A stretch of 64,000 bases of DNA from Betaproteobacteria bacterium (GCA_009377585.1 WHTS01000011.1:33280-97279), one strand, 5' to 3'; shown: positions 26,681-35,101, counted from the first letter of the stretch. The notes: generated by a model not told the origin, from the letters alone. A program made the numbers and translations.

Positions 26681-27172
26681 ATGATCGAGCTCAACGTCAA
26701 CGGCAAATCGCAGCAGATCGATGCCGAACCGGAAATGCCGCTGTTGTGGGCACTGCGCGAGATCATGGGGCTTACCGGCACGAAATACGGCTGCGGCATC
26801 GCGCAGTGCGGCGCGTGCTCGGTGCACATGGAGGGCGAGGTCGTGCGCTCGTGCTCGATCCCTGTCTCGGCTGCGGCCGGCAAGCGCATCGTGACGATCG
26901 AAGGCCTGTCGCGCGATGGATCGCACCCGGTGCAGCGCGCGTGGGCAGCGCTCGACGTGCCCCAATGCGGTTATTGCCAGTCGGGCCAGATCATGGCGGC
27001 GGCGGCGCTGCTGCGCAAGAAACCGAAGCCGACCGACCAGGACATCGACGAAGCGATGACCAACATCTGCCGTTGCGGCACGTATCAGCGCATCCGGGCG
27101 GCGGTGCACATGGCCGCCGGCAACACCCGGGTCGGCAGCATCTATTCGGTGGTCGAGCCCGACAACGCCTAG
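26681..27172 (+). CDS. iorA: [2Fe-2S] subunit of a molybdenum hydroxylase (IorA-like)
   Basis: 163 residues from ATG 26681 with GGAGG upstream. The plant-type cluster uses C38, C43, C46 and C58 ([15 protein letters not shown]), and the second all-helical cluster uses C96, C99, C130 and C132 ([10 protein letters not shown] and [12 protein letters not shown]). This is the small electron-transfer subunit of the isoquinoline 1-oxidoreductase type, which pairs with a large molybdopterin subunit lacking a separate FAD subunit. The large subunit follows after 10 bp. Whether the substrate is an N-heterocycle, an aldehyde or something else is not shown. A longer upstream frame is only the repeat block. 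Confidence 0.88.
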   Translation: MIELNVNGKSQQIDAEPEMPLLWALREIMGLTGTKYGCGIAQCGACSVHMEGEVVRSCSIPVSAAAGKRIVTIEGLSRDGSHPVQRAWAALDVPQCGYCQSGQIMAAAALLRKKPKPTDQDIDEAMTNICRCGTYQRIRAAVHMAAGNTRVGSIYSVVEPDNA

Positions 27173-27182
27173 GCGAAAGGAC

Positions 27183-29399
27183 ATGACCGTGAACACTTCG
27201 CACAGCGCTCGCAGCGTGAACCGTTCGCGCCGCCAATTCCTGATCGCCACCACCGCAGCCGGCGGCGGTTTCGCCCTCGGGATCAACAGTATGTTCGGCG
27301 CGTCATCCGCGCGCGCCCAGATCGCCGCGGAGGCCGCGCCCGAAGTCACGGCCTGGGTCGTGATCAAGCCCGACGACACCACGGTCATTCGCATCGCGCG
27401 CTCCGAGATGGGCCAAGGCACGCTTACCGGACTCGCGCAGCTAGTCGCCGAAGAGCTCGAATGCGACTGGAAGAAGGTCACCACCGAGCAGCCGACCGCC
27501 GGCCAGAACCTCGCGCGCAAGCGCGTCTGGGGCGCGATGTCGACCGGCGGCAGCCGCGGCATACGCGGCTCCGAGGACTACGTGCGCCGCGGCGGGGCCG
27601 CCGCGCGCATGATGCTATTGCAGGCCGCTGCCAACGAATGGAACGTGCCGGTGGGCGAGCTCAGCGTGGCGGACGGCGTCATCACGCACGCTCAATCCCG
27701 CCGCAGCACGAGCTACGGCAAGGTGGCCGCAGCCGCCTCGCGCCTGACGCCGCCGGACCCGAAGAGTATCCAGCTCAAGGATCCGAAGCAGTGGAAGGTC
27801 GCGGGCAAGCCGATGAAGCGCCTCGACACGGCCGACAAGCTGACCGGCGCGAAGGTCTATTCGATCGACCTGAAGCTGCCCGACATGCTGCATGCGGCCG
27901 TCATGGCCTGCCCCGTGTTCGGCGGCAAGCTCACGAGCTACGACGAGGCCAAGATCAAGGGCCGGCGTGGCGTGCGCGGCGTGGTGCGCATCGACGACGC
28001 GACGCTCGCCGTGGTCGCCGATACCTGGTGGCGGGCCAAGAGCGCGCTCGATGCGTTGCCCAAGGTGTGGGACGAAGGCAGCCACGCCAAGGTCGACAGC
28101 GCCAGTATCGCGGCGCATCTGAAGGAGGGGTTGAGCGCCAACGACGCCTTCGCCGATATCGACGAGGGCGATGCGCCGAAGGCGATCGCCGCGGCGGCGA
28201 AGAAAGTCGAAGCGGTCTACGCCACGCCGTTCCTCGCCCACGCCACCATGGAGCCGATGAACTGCACGGTGAAGCTCAGCGCCGATCGCGCCGAATGCTG
28301 GGTGCCGTCGCAGAATCCGGAAGCATCGCTCGCGGTGCTCTCGACCTCGTCGGGCCTGCCGCTGGAGAAGTGCGAGGTCTACAAGCACGACCTGGGCGGC
28401 GGCTTCGGCCGCCGCGGCGGCACGCAGGACTACGTGCGCCAGGCGGTCGCGGTCGCGAAGCAGTTCCCTGGCGTGCCGGTGAAGCTGGCATGGAGCCGCG
28501 AAGAAGACCAGGCGCACGACTTCTACCGCCCGATCTCGCAGTGCAAGCTCGCCGCCGGGCTCGATGCACAAGGCAACCTCACGGCGCTGCACATCCGCGT
28601 GTCGGGACAATCGATCAACGCCTACCTCAACCCCGCGGCGATCAAGGGCGGCAAGGACCGCCGTCAGTTGCAGGGCTACTGGAAGACGCTCGCGGGCGAC
28701 GCGCAGCTGGGCTACTCGGCGCCGAACCTGCGCACCGAATACGCGATGCGCAACACGCACGTGCCGGTCGGCCCGTGGCGCGGCGTCAACACCAACCAGA
28801 ACGGTTTGTATCTCGAGTGCTTCATGGACGAAGTCGCGAAGGCCGCCGGTAAGGATCCGCTCGAATTCCGCCGCACGCTGATGCAGAACCATCCCAAGCA
28901 CCTCGCTGTTCTCGAAGCCGTAGCCAAGCGCGCGAACTGGGGCAAACCGCTGCCCAACGGCATCTATCGCGGGCTCGCGCAGTTCATGGGCTACGGCAGC
29001 TATTCGGCCGCGGTCGCCGAGGTCTCGGTGAGCGGCAAGGGCGAGGTCAAGGTGCATCGCATGGTGCTCGCGCTCGATTGCGGCCACGCCGTCAATCCCG
29101 ACCAGATCGCGGCGCAGGTGGAAGGCTCGGTGGCTTATGGCCTCAGCACCTTCCTGAGCGAGTGCTCGGTGGCGAACGGGCGCATCGCCGAGCTCAATTT
29201 CCATAGCTATCCGCTGCTGCGCGTTTCGCAGATGCCCAAGGTCGAGACCGTCATCGTCCCGACCTATGATTTCTGGGGCGGAGTGGGCGAACCGACCATC
29301 TGCGTGATCGCGCCTTCGGTGTTGAACGCGATCTTCGCCGCGACCGGCAAGCCGGTGCGAAGCCTGCCGCTGAAGAATCACGGCATGACGCTCGTCTAA
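27183..29399 (+). CDS. iorB: Molybdopterin-binding large subunit of xanthine dehydrogenase family (IorB-like), Tat-exported
   Basis: 738 residues. The N-terminus has a Tat motif NRSRRQFLIATTAAGGGFAL ending near SSARAQ, so the pair is probably periplasmic, as for other IorAB-type enzymes in which the small subunit travels along. Visible family motifs include RSEMGQGTLTGLAQLVAEEL, LAHATMEPMNCTV, HDLGGGFGRRGGTQDYVRQA, VPVGPWRGVNTNQN and VGEPTICVIAPSVLNAI near the C-terminus. The last carries the glutamate expected to activate the Mo-bound water. Electrons likely pass through the [2Fe-2S] subunit to a cytochrome. It is followed by repeats and then soxXYZA, and modABC lies 6 kb downstream as a possible Mo source. 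Confidence 0.9.
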   Translation: MTVNTSHSARSVNRSRRQFLIATTAAGGGFALGINSMFGASSARAQIAAEAAPEVTAWVVIKPDDTTVIRIARSEMGQGTLTGLAQLVAEELECDWKKVTTEQPTAGQNLARKRVWGAMSTGGSRGIRGSEDYVRRGGAAARMMLLQAAANEWNVPVGELSVADGVITHAQSRRSTSYGKVAAAASRLTPPDPKSIQLKDPKQWKVAGKPMKRLDTADKLTGAKVYSIDLKLPDMLHAAVMACPVFGGKLTSYDEAKIKGRRGVRGVVRIDDATLAVVADTWWRAKSALDALPKVWDEGSHAKVDSASIAAHLKEGLSANDAFADIDEGDAPKAIAAAAKKVEAVYATPFLAHATMEPMNCTVKLSADRAECWVPSQNPEASLAVLSTSSGLPLEKCEVYKHDLGGGFGRRGGTQDYVRQAVAVAKQFPGVPVKLAWSREEDQAHDFYRPISQCKLAAGLDAQGNLTALHIRVSGQSINAYLNPAAIKGGKDRRQLQGYWKTLAGDAQLGYSAPNLRTEYAMRNTHVPVGPWRGVNTNQNGLYLECFMDEVAKAAGKDPLEFRRTLMQNHPKHLAVLEAVAKRANWGKPLPNGIYRGLAQFMGYGSYSAAVAEVSVSGKGEVKVHRMVLALDCGHAVNPDQIAAQVEGSVAYGLSTFLSECSVANGRIAELNFHSYPLLRVSQMPKVETVIVPTYDFWGGVGEPTICVIAPSVLNAIFAATGKPVRSLPLKNHGMTLV

Positions 29400-29482
29400 T
29401 GTGGCGGGGCGGTGCTCGGTTTTTGCTCCTTGCCGCAGAGGATGTGCGCAAACGGCGGTCATGTGCGAGCAGTGAACCACAC

Positions 29483-29566
29483 CCCTTGCAGGGCGCGCAT
29501 CGGCATGCAGGCCGATGCCGTTCGCCCGGCGCGGACCATGGTCCGCGAATTCCCGGCCTCACCCCC
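29483..29566 (-). repeat. Composite palindromic repeat, copy A
   Basis: Inverted copy of the element also found at 45611-45726 and 51055-51171. It contains two palindromes: GCATCGGC-ATGCAG-GCCGATGC, and the perfect 16-mer GCGGACCATGGTCCGC at 29531-29546. The flank toward 29716 shows only further short palindromes. Confidence 0.85.
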
Positions 29567-29716
29567 GGCGCTTCGCGCCACGAGGCCCGATGCGATGCAG
29601 CGCTTCGGGCGCTCGCCGGCTCGGATGTGCGCAGGCACATCCTTCGAAACCCCGGGTCGCTCTCATGAGAGGAGGGGAAAAACCAATCCCCGTGAGCCTC
29701 GTTAGAGGAAACCAAA

Positions 29717-29763
29717 TCCCCTCCTTACCAAGGAGGGGTGCCCGCGCGAGCGGGCGGGGTGGT
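29717..29763. repeat. CCCCTCCTTACCAAGGAGGGG-type palindromic repeat
   Basis: Palindrome CCCCTCCTTaccAAGGAGGGG followed by GCCCGCgcgaGCGGGCGGGGTGGT, the same arrangement as the copies at 26229, 59833 and 63751. It ends 12 bp before the soxX start. Confidence 0.75.
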
Positions 29764-29775
29764 TTGTCGTCCGTT

Positions 29776-30198
29776 ATGCTTCTACCGCTGCTCGCGTTGC
29801 TCGGCTGCGCCACCGCCGGCAACGGTCTGGTCGACTTCCGCATCGAGGGCGACGCGATCCCGCAACCGCTCGTGGCGGTCGCGTCCGATCCGGCGCAGGG
29901 TCGCAAGATCGTCATGGGCCGCGACGGCAATTGCCTGCTCTGCCACGCGCTGCCTGAAAGCGGCGCGCGCTTCATGGGGAATCTGGCGCCGCCGCTGTCC
30001 GGCGTCGGCGCGCGCCTGAGCCGCGGGCAATTGCGGCTGCAGCTGGTCGATTCGATGCGCCTGAATCGGGATACGATCATGCCTTCCTATTACCGGGTTG
30101 ACGGATTGAACCAGGTGGCCCAAGCTTTTCGCGGCAAGCCGATACTCACCGCGCAGCAGATCGAGGACACGATCGCCTATCTGGCGCACTTACGCTGA
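29776..30198 (+). CDS. soxX: Sulfur-oxidation monoheme cytochrome c SoxX
   Basis: 140 residues from ATG 29776, giving a short lipoprotein-type leader MLLPLLALLGC (lipobox Cys11). The single heme motif is CLLCH (C53, C56, H57), with the distal Met probably in TIMPSYYRV. The closing IEDTIAYLAHLR is typical of SoxX. With SoxA it forms the SoxAX cytochrome that oxidatively couples thiosulfate to the carrier SoxYZ in the periplasm. Its stop overlaps the soxY start (TGATG). A longer frame upstream runs through repeat DNA and is rejected. Confidence 0.88.
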   Translation: MLLPLLALLGCATAGNGLVDFRIEGDAIPQPLVAVASDPAQGRKIVMGRDGNCLLCHALPESGARFMGNLAPPLSGVGARLSRGQLRLQLVDSMRLNRDTIMPSYYRVDGLNQVAQAFRGKPILTAQQIEDTIAYLAHLR

Positions 30199-30659
30199 TG
30201 CGAACGCACGCACGACGCCGCTTCATGACCGCCTTGGCCGGGCTCGGCGCGTTGCCGTTGCTATCGGCAACGCGCGCTCGGGCGGCCGAGAACAACGACC
30301 TCGCGCCGTTGATCGACAAGATCAGCGGCGGCAAGCCGGTGCGCGAGGGGCGGGTCGTCGTCGATACGCCGCGGCTTGCGGACAATGGCCACTCGGTGCC
30401 GTTGAAGTTGAGCGTCGAAAGCCCCATGACCGCCGCCGACCACGTGGTTGCGATCACGCTGCTCTCGGAGCGCAATCCGCGGCCCGTCATCGCCACCTAT
30501 CACCTCGGCCCCAAGTCCGGCAAGGCAATCGTCGCGACGCGCGTGCGGTTGAACGGCACGCAACGCCTGGTCGCGATCGCACAGGTGTCGGACGGTTCGT
30601 TCTGGTCGGGAAGCGCCGAGGTCGTGGTCACGGAGTCGGCGTGCCTGGACGAATCCTGA
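30198..30659 (+). CDS. soxY: Thiosulfate carrier subunit SoxY with atypical C-terminus
   Basis: 153 residues with a Tat-like leader (MRTHARRRFMTALAGLGALP, cleavage near ARAAEN). The Ig-like SoxY fold is visible (TPRLADNGHSVPLKLSVES, HVVAITLLSERNPRP, FWSGSAEVVVT). Canonical SoxY ends in GGCGG, whose Cys carries the sulfur. Here the chain ends ESACLDES, so a cysteine (C149) is kept near the C-terminus but is not followed by two glycines and has four residues after it. Whether this tail still swings into the active sites of partner enzymes is unknown. Placement between soxX and soxZ leaves little doubt about identity. Confidence 0.85.
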   Translation: MRTHARRRFMTALAGLGALPLLSATRARAAENNDLAPLIDKISGGKPVREGRVVVDTPRLADNGHSVPLKLSVESPMTAADHVVAITLLSERNPRPVIATYHLGPKSGKAIVATRVRLNGTQRLVAIAQVSDGSFWSGSAEVVVTESACLDES

Positions 30660-30674
30660 GCGGGGGACGCTGAC

Positions 30675-30995
30675 ATGGTTGCGCGTGTGCAGGTACCCAA
30701 ACAGGCCAAGCGCGGCGAGATCGTCGAAGTGCGCATCGCGATCCAGCACAAGATGGAAACCGGCTTTCGCTTCGACAATTCCGGCAAGCCCATCCCGAAG
30801 AACGTCGTCAACCAGGTCGTATGCCGCTACAACGGCGACGAAGTGTTCCGCGCCGAGTTGGGATCGGGGGTCGCGGCGAATCCGTATCTGCAGTTCTACA
30901 CGGTGGCCGAGGCGAGCGGGGGGCTCGTGTTCGAATGGGTCGACGACGCGGGCGAACGCGGAGCCGAGCGGGCGTCGATCGAAGTCACTGCTTGA
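30675..30995 (+). CDS. soxZ: Thiosulfate oxidation carrier complex protein SoxZ
   Basis: 106 residues, the normal size for SoxZ, without a signal peptide because it travels with Tat-exported SoxY. Visible features are PKQAKRGEIVEVRIAIQHKM, TGFRFDNSGKPIPKNVVNQ, VCRYNGDEVFRAELGSGVAANPYLQFYTVAE with the Ig-type fold, and VFEWVDDAGE at the end. It forms the SoxYZ heterodimer that carries sulfur intermediates. It begins 15 bp after soxY and precedes soxA in the same direction. Confidence 0.93.
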   Translation: MVARVQVPKQAKRGEIVEVRIAIQHKMETGFRFDNSGKPIPKNVVNQVVCRYNGDEVFRAELGSGVAANPYLQFYTVAEASGGLVFEWVDDAGERGAERASIEVTA

Positions 30996-31066
30996 TCCGG
31001 GCGCGGATCGGACCCATCGCGCCATCGTCGCGCCTCGCGCGGACGCACGCCGCAACCGATGCAGGT

Positions 31067-31888
31067 ATGCTCGACGGCATGAGCATCCCGGTTGCCGTAG
31101 CGACCATTGCCCGTGCTTTGCTGTGCGCATCGATCGCCGTCGCCGCTATGGATCGAATCGCGCTTGCCGCCGAATCCGGGCGCCCCAGCCCCCTGAAGTC
31201 CGGCATCGAGTTCGCCAGCAAGGACGTGCGCACGATGCAGGCGGACGACTTCGCCAATCCCGGCATGCTGTGGGTGACGCGCGGCGAGGCCAGTTGGAAC
31301 AAGCCCGCCGGCAAAGCGAACAAGTCATGCGCCGACTGCCACGGGCATGCCGCACAGAGCATGAGGGGCGTGGCCGTTCGCTACCCCGTGATCGATCCTG
31401 CGAGCGCACGGCCGGTGAACATCGAGGGGCGCGTGAACCTCTGCCGCACGCGCCACCAGCAAGCCGAGCCGCTCCCCTACGAATCCGACGAGCTGCTGGC
31501 GCTCAGCACCTACGTCGCGCACCAGTCGCGCGGCATGCCGATGCAGGTGGAACTGCATTCGCAGAACCAGCGCCACTTCGAGCGCGGGCGCGACCTGTAT
31601 CACCGCCGCATCGGCCAGATGAACCTCGCCTGCGTGCATTGCCACCAGCGCAACTGGGGCAAGCGGCTTCTCGCGCAAACGCTCAGCCAAGGTCATGGCA
31701 ACGCGTATCCCGCCTATCGGCTCGAATGGCAAACGCTCGGCTCGCTACAGCGGCGGCTGCGCGCCTGCTACTACGGCGTGCGCGCCGAGATGCCGGCGTA
31801 TGGCGCCGAAGAGCTGCTCGACCTCGAGCTCTATCTCGCCTGGCGCGCGCGCGGCTTGCCGATCGAGACGCCGGGCGTCCGGCGCTAG
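31067..31888 (+). CDS. soxA: Sulfur-oxidation diheme cytochrome c SoxA
   Basis: 273 residues from ATG 31067; ATG 31079 is a close alternative with the same signal peptide (cleavage near IALAAE). Heme motifs are CADCH (C88, C91, H92) and CVHCH (C189, C192, H193). C126 and C234 fit the Cys axial ligands, and C234 in LRACYYGVRAEMPAYG is the active-site position that becomes a persulfide. This is the diheme type. It pairs with SoxX. The cluster order X-Y-Z-A ends here; no soxB or soxCD follows, and the next gene is a Bug receptor after a 233-bp repeat-bearing gap. Confidence 0.92.
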   Translation: MLDGMSIPVAVATIARALLCASIAVAAMDRIALAAESGRPSPLKSGIEFASKDVRTMQADDFANPGMLWVTRGEASWNKPAGKANKSCADCHGHAAQSMRGVAVRYPVIDPASARPVNIEGRVNLCRTRHQQAEPLPYESDELLALSTYVAHQSRGMPMQVELHSQNQRHFERGRDLYHRRIGQMNLACVHCHQRNWGKRLLAQTLSQGHGNAYPAYRLEWQTLGSLQRRLRACYYGVRAEMPAYGAEELLDLELYLAWRARGLPIETPGVRR

Positions 31889-31905
31889 TGTCCTGAGTCA
31901 GAAGT

Positions 31906-31979
31906 TCGTCACCCCCACGAACGCGGGGGTCCAGGCGGAGTCTCGTTCTGGATTCCCGCTTGCGCGGGAATGACGAATT
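31906..31979. repeat. Inverted pair of GGATTCCCGC-type intergenic repeats
   Basis: TTCGTCACCCCCACGAACGCGGGGGTCCAG and then CTGGATTCCCGCttGCGCGGGAATGACGAA face each other and together can fold into one long hairpin. This type is widespread in proteobacterial intergenic DNA and may act as a terminator after soxA. Confidence 0.75.
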
Positions 31980-32121
31980 ACGACAAATTTACGATTCACC
32001 ACACTAGCCACGAAGGCGGCGTAATCGTGGTTGGCGCAAGCTTCCCCCCGCTATGCGCAAGTGCCACGACATGTCATCGCGCGCTAAGATGCGGCATCAC
32101 TCGAACGAATAAGACCAAGCC

Positions 32122-33099
32122 ATGAACTTCGCACTCGCAACACTGCTTTCCGCAGCCGGTGCCGCACTCGGCCTCACCGCCGCGCTGTGTCCTGCGCAAG
32201 AGTATCCCGTCAAGCCGGTGCGCATGATCATTCCGTATCCGCCCGGAGGCGGGACCGATTTCTTCGCACGCACGCTCGGAGCGAAATTGAGCGAAGCGTT
32301 CGGCCAGCCGGTCGTCATGGAGAACCGGGCCGGCGCAGCGGGCGTGATCGGCGCGGATGCGGCGGCGAAGGCCGCGCCCGACGGCTACACGATCTTCATC
32401 GGGCAGGCGAGCAATCTCGCGATCAACCCGCATCTGATGACGAAGCTGCCGTACGACCCGCTGCGCGATTTCTCGCCGGTGAGTCTGGTCGGCGGCTCTC
32501 CCAGCCTTCTCGTCGTACACCCATCGCTGCCGGTGCACACGGTGAAGGATCTCGTCGCGCTTGCGCGCGCGAAACCGGGCGCGATCGTTTATGCCTCGGC
32601 GGGCACCGGCAGCCCCGGTCACATCTCGACCGAGTATTTCAAGCGCGTTGCCGGAATCGAGCTCCTGCACGTGCCTTACAAGGGCGCGCGCCCGGCGCTG
32701 ACCAACGTGCTGGCGGGGGAAGCGTCGCTCTATTTCACCTCCCCGGTCGCTGCGCAGCCGCTGGTAAAGGCGGGACGCCTGCGCCAAGTCGCAGTGACGA
32801 GTGCCAAGCGCTTTGCGCCGTTGCCCGAAGTGCCGACGATCGCGGAGTCGGGCTATCCGGAGATCGACATCGTGTCCTGGTGGGGGCTGCTCACGCCGGC
32901 GAACGTGCCGAGCGAAATCGTCGCGCGCCTGCACGCCCAGACGGTGAAATCGATGAATGCGCCGGAGACGAAAGATTGGCTCGCCAAGCAGGGCGTGGCG
33001 GTCATGACCAATACGCCGGACGAGTTCGCGAAGTTCATTCGCTCGGAAATCGACAAATGGGGGCGTATGGTGAAGGCGTCGGGGGCGCGGCTGGACTAG
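32122..33099 (+). CDS. Bug-family tripartite tricarboxylate transporter substrate receptor (orphan)
   Basis: 325 residues with a signal peptide (cleavage near LCPAQE) and the Bug signature: YPVKPVRMIIPYPPGGGTDF, ENRAGAAGVIGADAAAKAAPDGY, LPYDPLRDFSPVSLV, YASAGTGSPGHISTEYFKR and VPYKGARPALTNVLAGE. Such receptors bind carboxylic acids in the periplasm and are often encoded far from any TctAB membrane pair, as here. It precedes an EthD-like protein and a crotonase, suggesting import of a compound degraded by them. Confidence 0.92.
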   Translation: MNFALATLLSAAGAALGLTAALCPAQEYPVKPVRMIIPYPPGGGTDFFARTLGAKLSEAFGQPVVMENRAGAAGVIGADAAAKAAPDGYTIFIGQASNLAINPHLMTKLPYDPLRDFSPVSLVGGSPSLLVVHPSLPVHTVKDLVALARAKPGAIVYASAGTGSPGHISTEYFKRVAGIELLHVPYKGARPALTNVLAGEASLYFTSPVAAQPLVKAGRLRQVAVTSAKRFAPLPEVPTIAESGYPEIDIVSWWGLLTPANVPSEIVARLHAQTVKSMNAPETKDWLAKQGVAVMTNTPDEFAKFIRSEIDKWGRMVKASGARLD

Positions 33100-33197
33100 C
33101 GGCGCAGCCCGGCCTTGCCCACGTGCATAGGTAACTCCCGTCTTCACGTGGCAAACAACGAGCAAGACTCGACCCTCGAATCGGTAGGAGGAGCAAG

Positions 33198-33860
33198 GTG
33201 CTGGCAGGCAAGGCCGTGATGGTGAACTGGAGCGACGTGGCGCCGGAGCACCGGCACGCGTACTACGAATGGCACAGCCGCGAGCACATGGTGGGCCGGG
33301 TCGCGATCCCGGGCTTCATTCGCGGACGCCGCTATATCGCCGCGCAGGCGAGTCGCGACTTCCTCGTCTGCTACGAGGTGGAGGATGTCGGTGTCCTGAC
33401 GGGCAAGGCGTATCTCGACAAGGCGAACGCGCCGAGCGAGCTCACCCGGCGCACCACGCCGTTCGTCAAGAACAGCTCGCGCGCCCTGGCAGCCGTGAGG
33501 CACACGCTCGGCATCGGCACCGGCGGCTGCGTGCTGACGCTGCGATTCGATGCCAAGCCCGGTGAGGAGGTGCGCCTCGAGCGGCATCTCGTCGCCGAGG
33601 CGCTGCCGCCGCTCGCGGGAATTGCCGAGATCACCGGCGCGCACTTCTGCGTCGCGGACCAGGCGGCCAGCAGCATCGTCCCGGTGGAGCGCCAGGGACG
33701 GCCGACGACGGTGCCGCGCTGGATCGTCATCGTGGAAGGCGTAACCCTGGAAGCGGTAAACGCAGCCTGCGATGCGAACCTCGGCGCGCTCGAACGGCAC
33801 GGCAGCACGGGTCCGGCGCAGCGCGATACGTATCGGCTGCAGATCATGGTGACCCAATGA
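33198..33860 (+). CDS. EthD-like dimeric alpha-beta barrel protein of unknown function
   Basis: 220 residues from a GTG at 33198 preceded by AGGAGGAG. The first half has HRHAYYEWHSREHMVGRVAI and FIRGRRYIAAQASRDFLVCY, resembling the HxxxYxxWHxxEHM pattern of EthD/NIPSNAP-type ferredoxin-like domains. The second half (AEITGAHFCVADQAASS, PRWIVIVEGV) looks like a degenerate second copy. The stop overlaps the crotonase start (ATGA), so the two proteins are made together. A role as a small monooxygenase or an isomerase-like helper in degradation is possible but unproved. Confidence 0.75.
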   Translation: MLAGKAVMVNWSDVAPEHRHAYYEWHSREHMVGRVAIPGFIRGRRYIAAQASRDFLVCYEVEDVGVLTGKAYLDKANAPSELTRRTTPFVKNSSRALAAVRHTLGIGTGGCVLTLRFDAKPGEEVRLERHLVAEALPPLAGIAEITGAHFCVADQAASSIVPVERQGRPTTVPRWIVIVEGVTLEAVNAACDANLGALERHGSTGPAQRDTYRLQIMVTQ

Positions 33861-34600
33861 GCAACTACCGCTTCGTCACGACCGAGCGCCGCGACGGCAT
33901 CCTCCAGATGACCCTGCACACCGACGGCGGCCCGTTGCAGTGGAATCTCGACGCCCAGGTCGAGGTCGCGAATGTCTTCCGCGAGATCGGCGGCGATCGC
34001 GACAACCGCGTGATCATCCTCACGGGCACGGGCCACGAGTTCACCGGCCCGCGTCTCGATCCCGATGCGCCGTTCTTCCATGGCGAGCAGCTCACGCCCG
34101 CCGGCGTTTACCACGTCTTCCGGAACGCGAAGCGGCTCGTGAGCGCCATGCTCGATATCGAAGTGCCGGTGATCGCGGCGGTGAATGGGCCGGCGAAGCG
34201 CCATGCCGATCTCGCGCTCGCGTGCGACATCGTGATCGCCGCGGACGATGTGACGTTCGAGGACACCGCTCACTTTCACAACGGCGGCATCGTTCCCGGC
34301 GACGGCATCAACGTGATCTACACGATGCTGCTGGGCTTGAACCGAGCCCGTTACCTCATGCTGATGGGTCAGGTGCTCGGCGCGCAGGAGGCCAAAGCCT
34401 TGGGGCTCGTCGCCGAGCTCATGCCGCGCGAGAAGCTGCTGCCGCGCGCGTGGGAGATTGCGACGCGGCTGGCAGCCAGGCCCGACATGCTGCTTCGCTA
34501 CACGCGCGCGGTGCTGACGCACCCGCTGCGGCGGGCGCTGGAAGACGGCATGCCGTACTACCTCGCGATGGAAACGCTCTCCACGCTGGCGAAGAAATAG
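33857..34600 (+). CDS. Crotonase-superfamily protein, 6-oxocamphor hydrolase-like
   Basis: 247 residues of the enoyl-CoA hydratase fold: MTLHTDGGPLQWNLDAQ, NRVIILTGTGHEFTGPRLDP, VPVIAAVNGPAKRHADLALACDIVIA. The segment DTAHFHNGGIVPGDGINVIY resembles the His/Asp region of 6-oxocamphor hydrolase, a C-C bond hydrolase acting on beta-diketones. The canonical oxyanion-hole text of CoA-dependent members is altered here (NGPAKRHADL rather than NGxAxGGGxxL). I therefore favour a beta-diketone hydrolase-type reaction over CoA-ester hydration, with moderate certainty. It is co-translated with the EthD-like protein and could act with the Bug receptor upstream. Confidence 0.78.
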   Translation: MSNYRFVTTERRDGILQMTLHTDGGPLQWNLDAQVEVANVFREIGGDRDNRVIILTGTGHEFTGPRLDPDAPFFHGEQLTPAGVYHVFRNAKRLVSAMLDIEVPVIAAVNGPAKRHADLALACDIVIAADDVTFEDTAHFHNGGIVPGDGINVIYTMLLGLNRARYLMLMGQVLGAQEAKALGLVAELMPREKLLPRAWEIATRLAARPDMLLRYTRAVLTHPLRRALEDGMPYYLAMETLSTLAKK

Positions 34601-34621
34601 ATCGAGGAAGGCGGCTCGTCC

Positions 34622-34975
34622 ATGCCGGCAGCGCCCGCTCTCAAGTTCCGCATCCGCATCAGCAAGGGCGACGACATCGCGGTCGGCCCGGGCAAGATCG
34701 CGCTGCTCGAAGCGATCATCGACACGGGTTCGATCACGGCGGCGGCCAAGAAGCTGAGGATGTCCTACCGGCGCGCCTGGCTGCTGGTCGACGCAATGAA
34801 CCACTCGTTCCGCTCCGCCGTGGTCGAGACCACGAAGGGCGGGCCTGCGGGCGGCAGCACCGTGGTCACCCCTATGGGCGAGGAAGTCATCCGCCGCTAC
34901 CGCACGATCGAGACCATCGCCGGTTCCTCGGCCCGCTCCGAGATCGCCGCGCTGCTGAAGCTGCTGCGCCCGTAG
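34622..34975 (+). CDS. ModE-like winged-helix regulator without molybdate-binding domain
   Basis: 117 residues, the length of the stand-alone ModE N-terminal domain. It shows GPGKIALLEAIIDTGSITAA, AAKKLRMSYRRAWLLVDAMN (the LysR-like recognition helix of ModE), and GGSTVVTPMGEEVIRRYRTI. Full ModE has two further molybdate-binding (TOBE/DiMop) domains, which are missing; short forms are common in proteobacteria. It lies 126 bp upstream of modABC with ModE-like palindromes between, so it probably represses modABC when molybdate is plentiful. How it senses the metal without the binding domain is open. Confidence 0.85.
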   Translation: MPAAPALKFRIRISKGDDIAVGPGKIALLEAIIDTGSITAAAKKLRMSYRRAWLLVDAMNHSFRSAVVETTKGGPAGGSTVVTPMGEEVIRRYRTIETIAGSSARSEIAALLKLLRP

Positions 34976-35031
34976 CCGGCGGTGGCGCCGATTTGCAATG
35001 TTGATTTGCAATTGCCTCCCCGGAATATCTG

Positions 35032-35088
35032 GCTATATACTTCGGTCCGGTCGATATGTTCCAGTGTCGATATATTCCAATATATACG
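35032..35088 (+). promoter_or_regulatory. Candidate ModE operator region upstream of modA
   Basis: GCTATATA (35032-35039) equals the ModE half-site. CGATATATTCCAATATATACG at 35068-35088 is nearly palindromic (CGATATAT..ATATATACG). Both lie between the modE-like gene and modA (start 35102), in an AT-rich patch unlike the surrounding DNA. Confidence 0.5.
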
Positions 35089-35101
35089 TCAAGGGCATGC
35101 C

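Noticed and set aside
27615..29480. Open minus-strand frame of 621 codons
   Set aside because: Antisense to the molybdopterin subunit, same shadow composition, no motif.
31067..31888. soxA as a monoheme type
   Set aside because: Two complete CxxCH motifs (88-92 and 189-193) are present.
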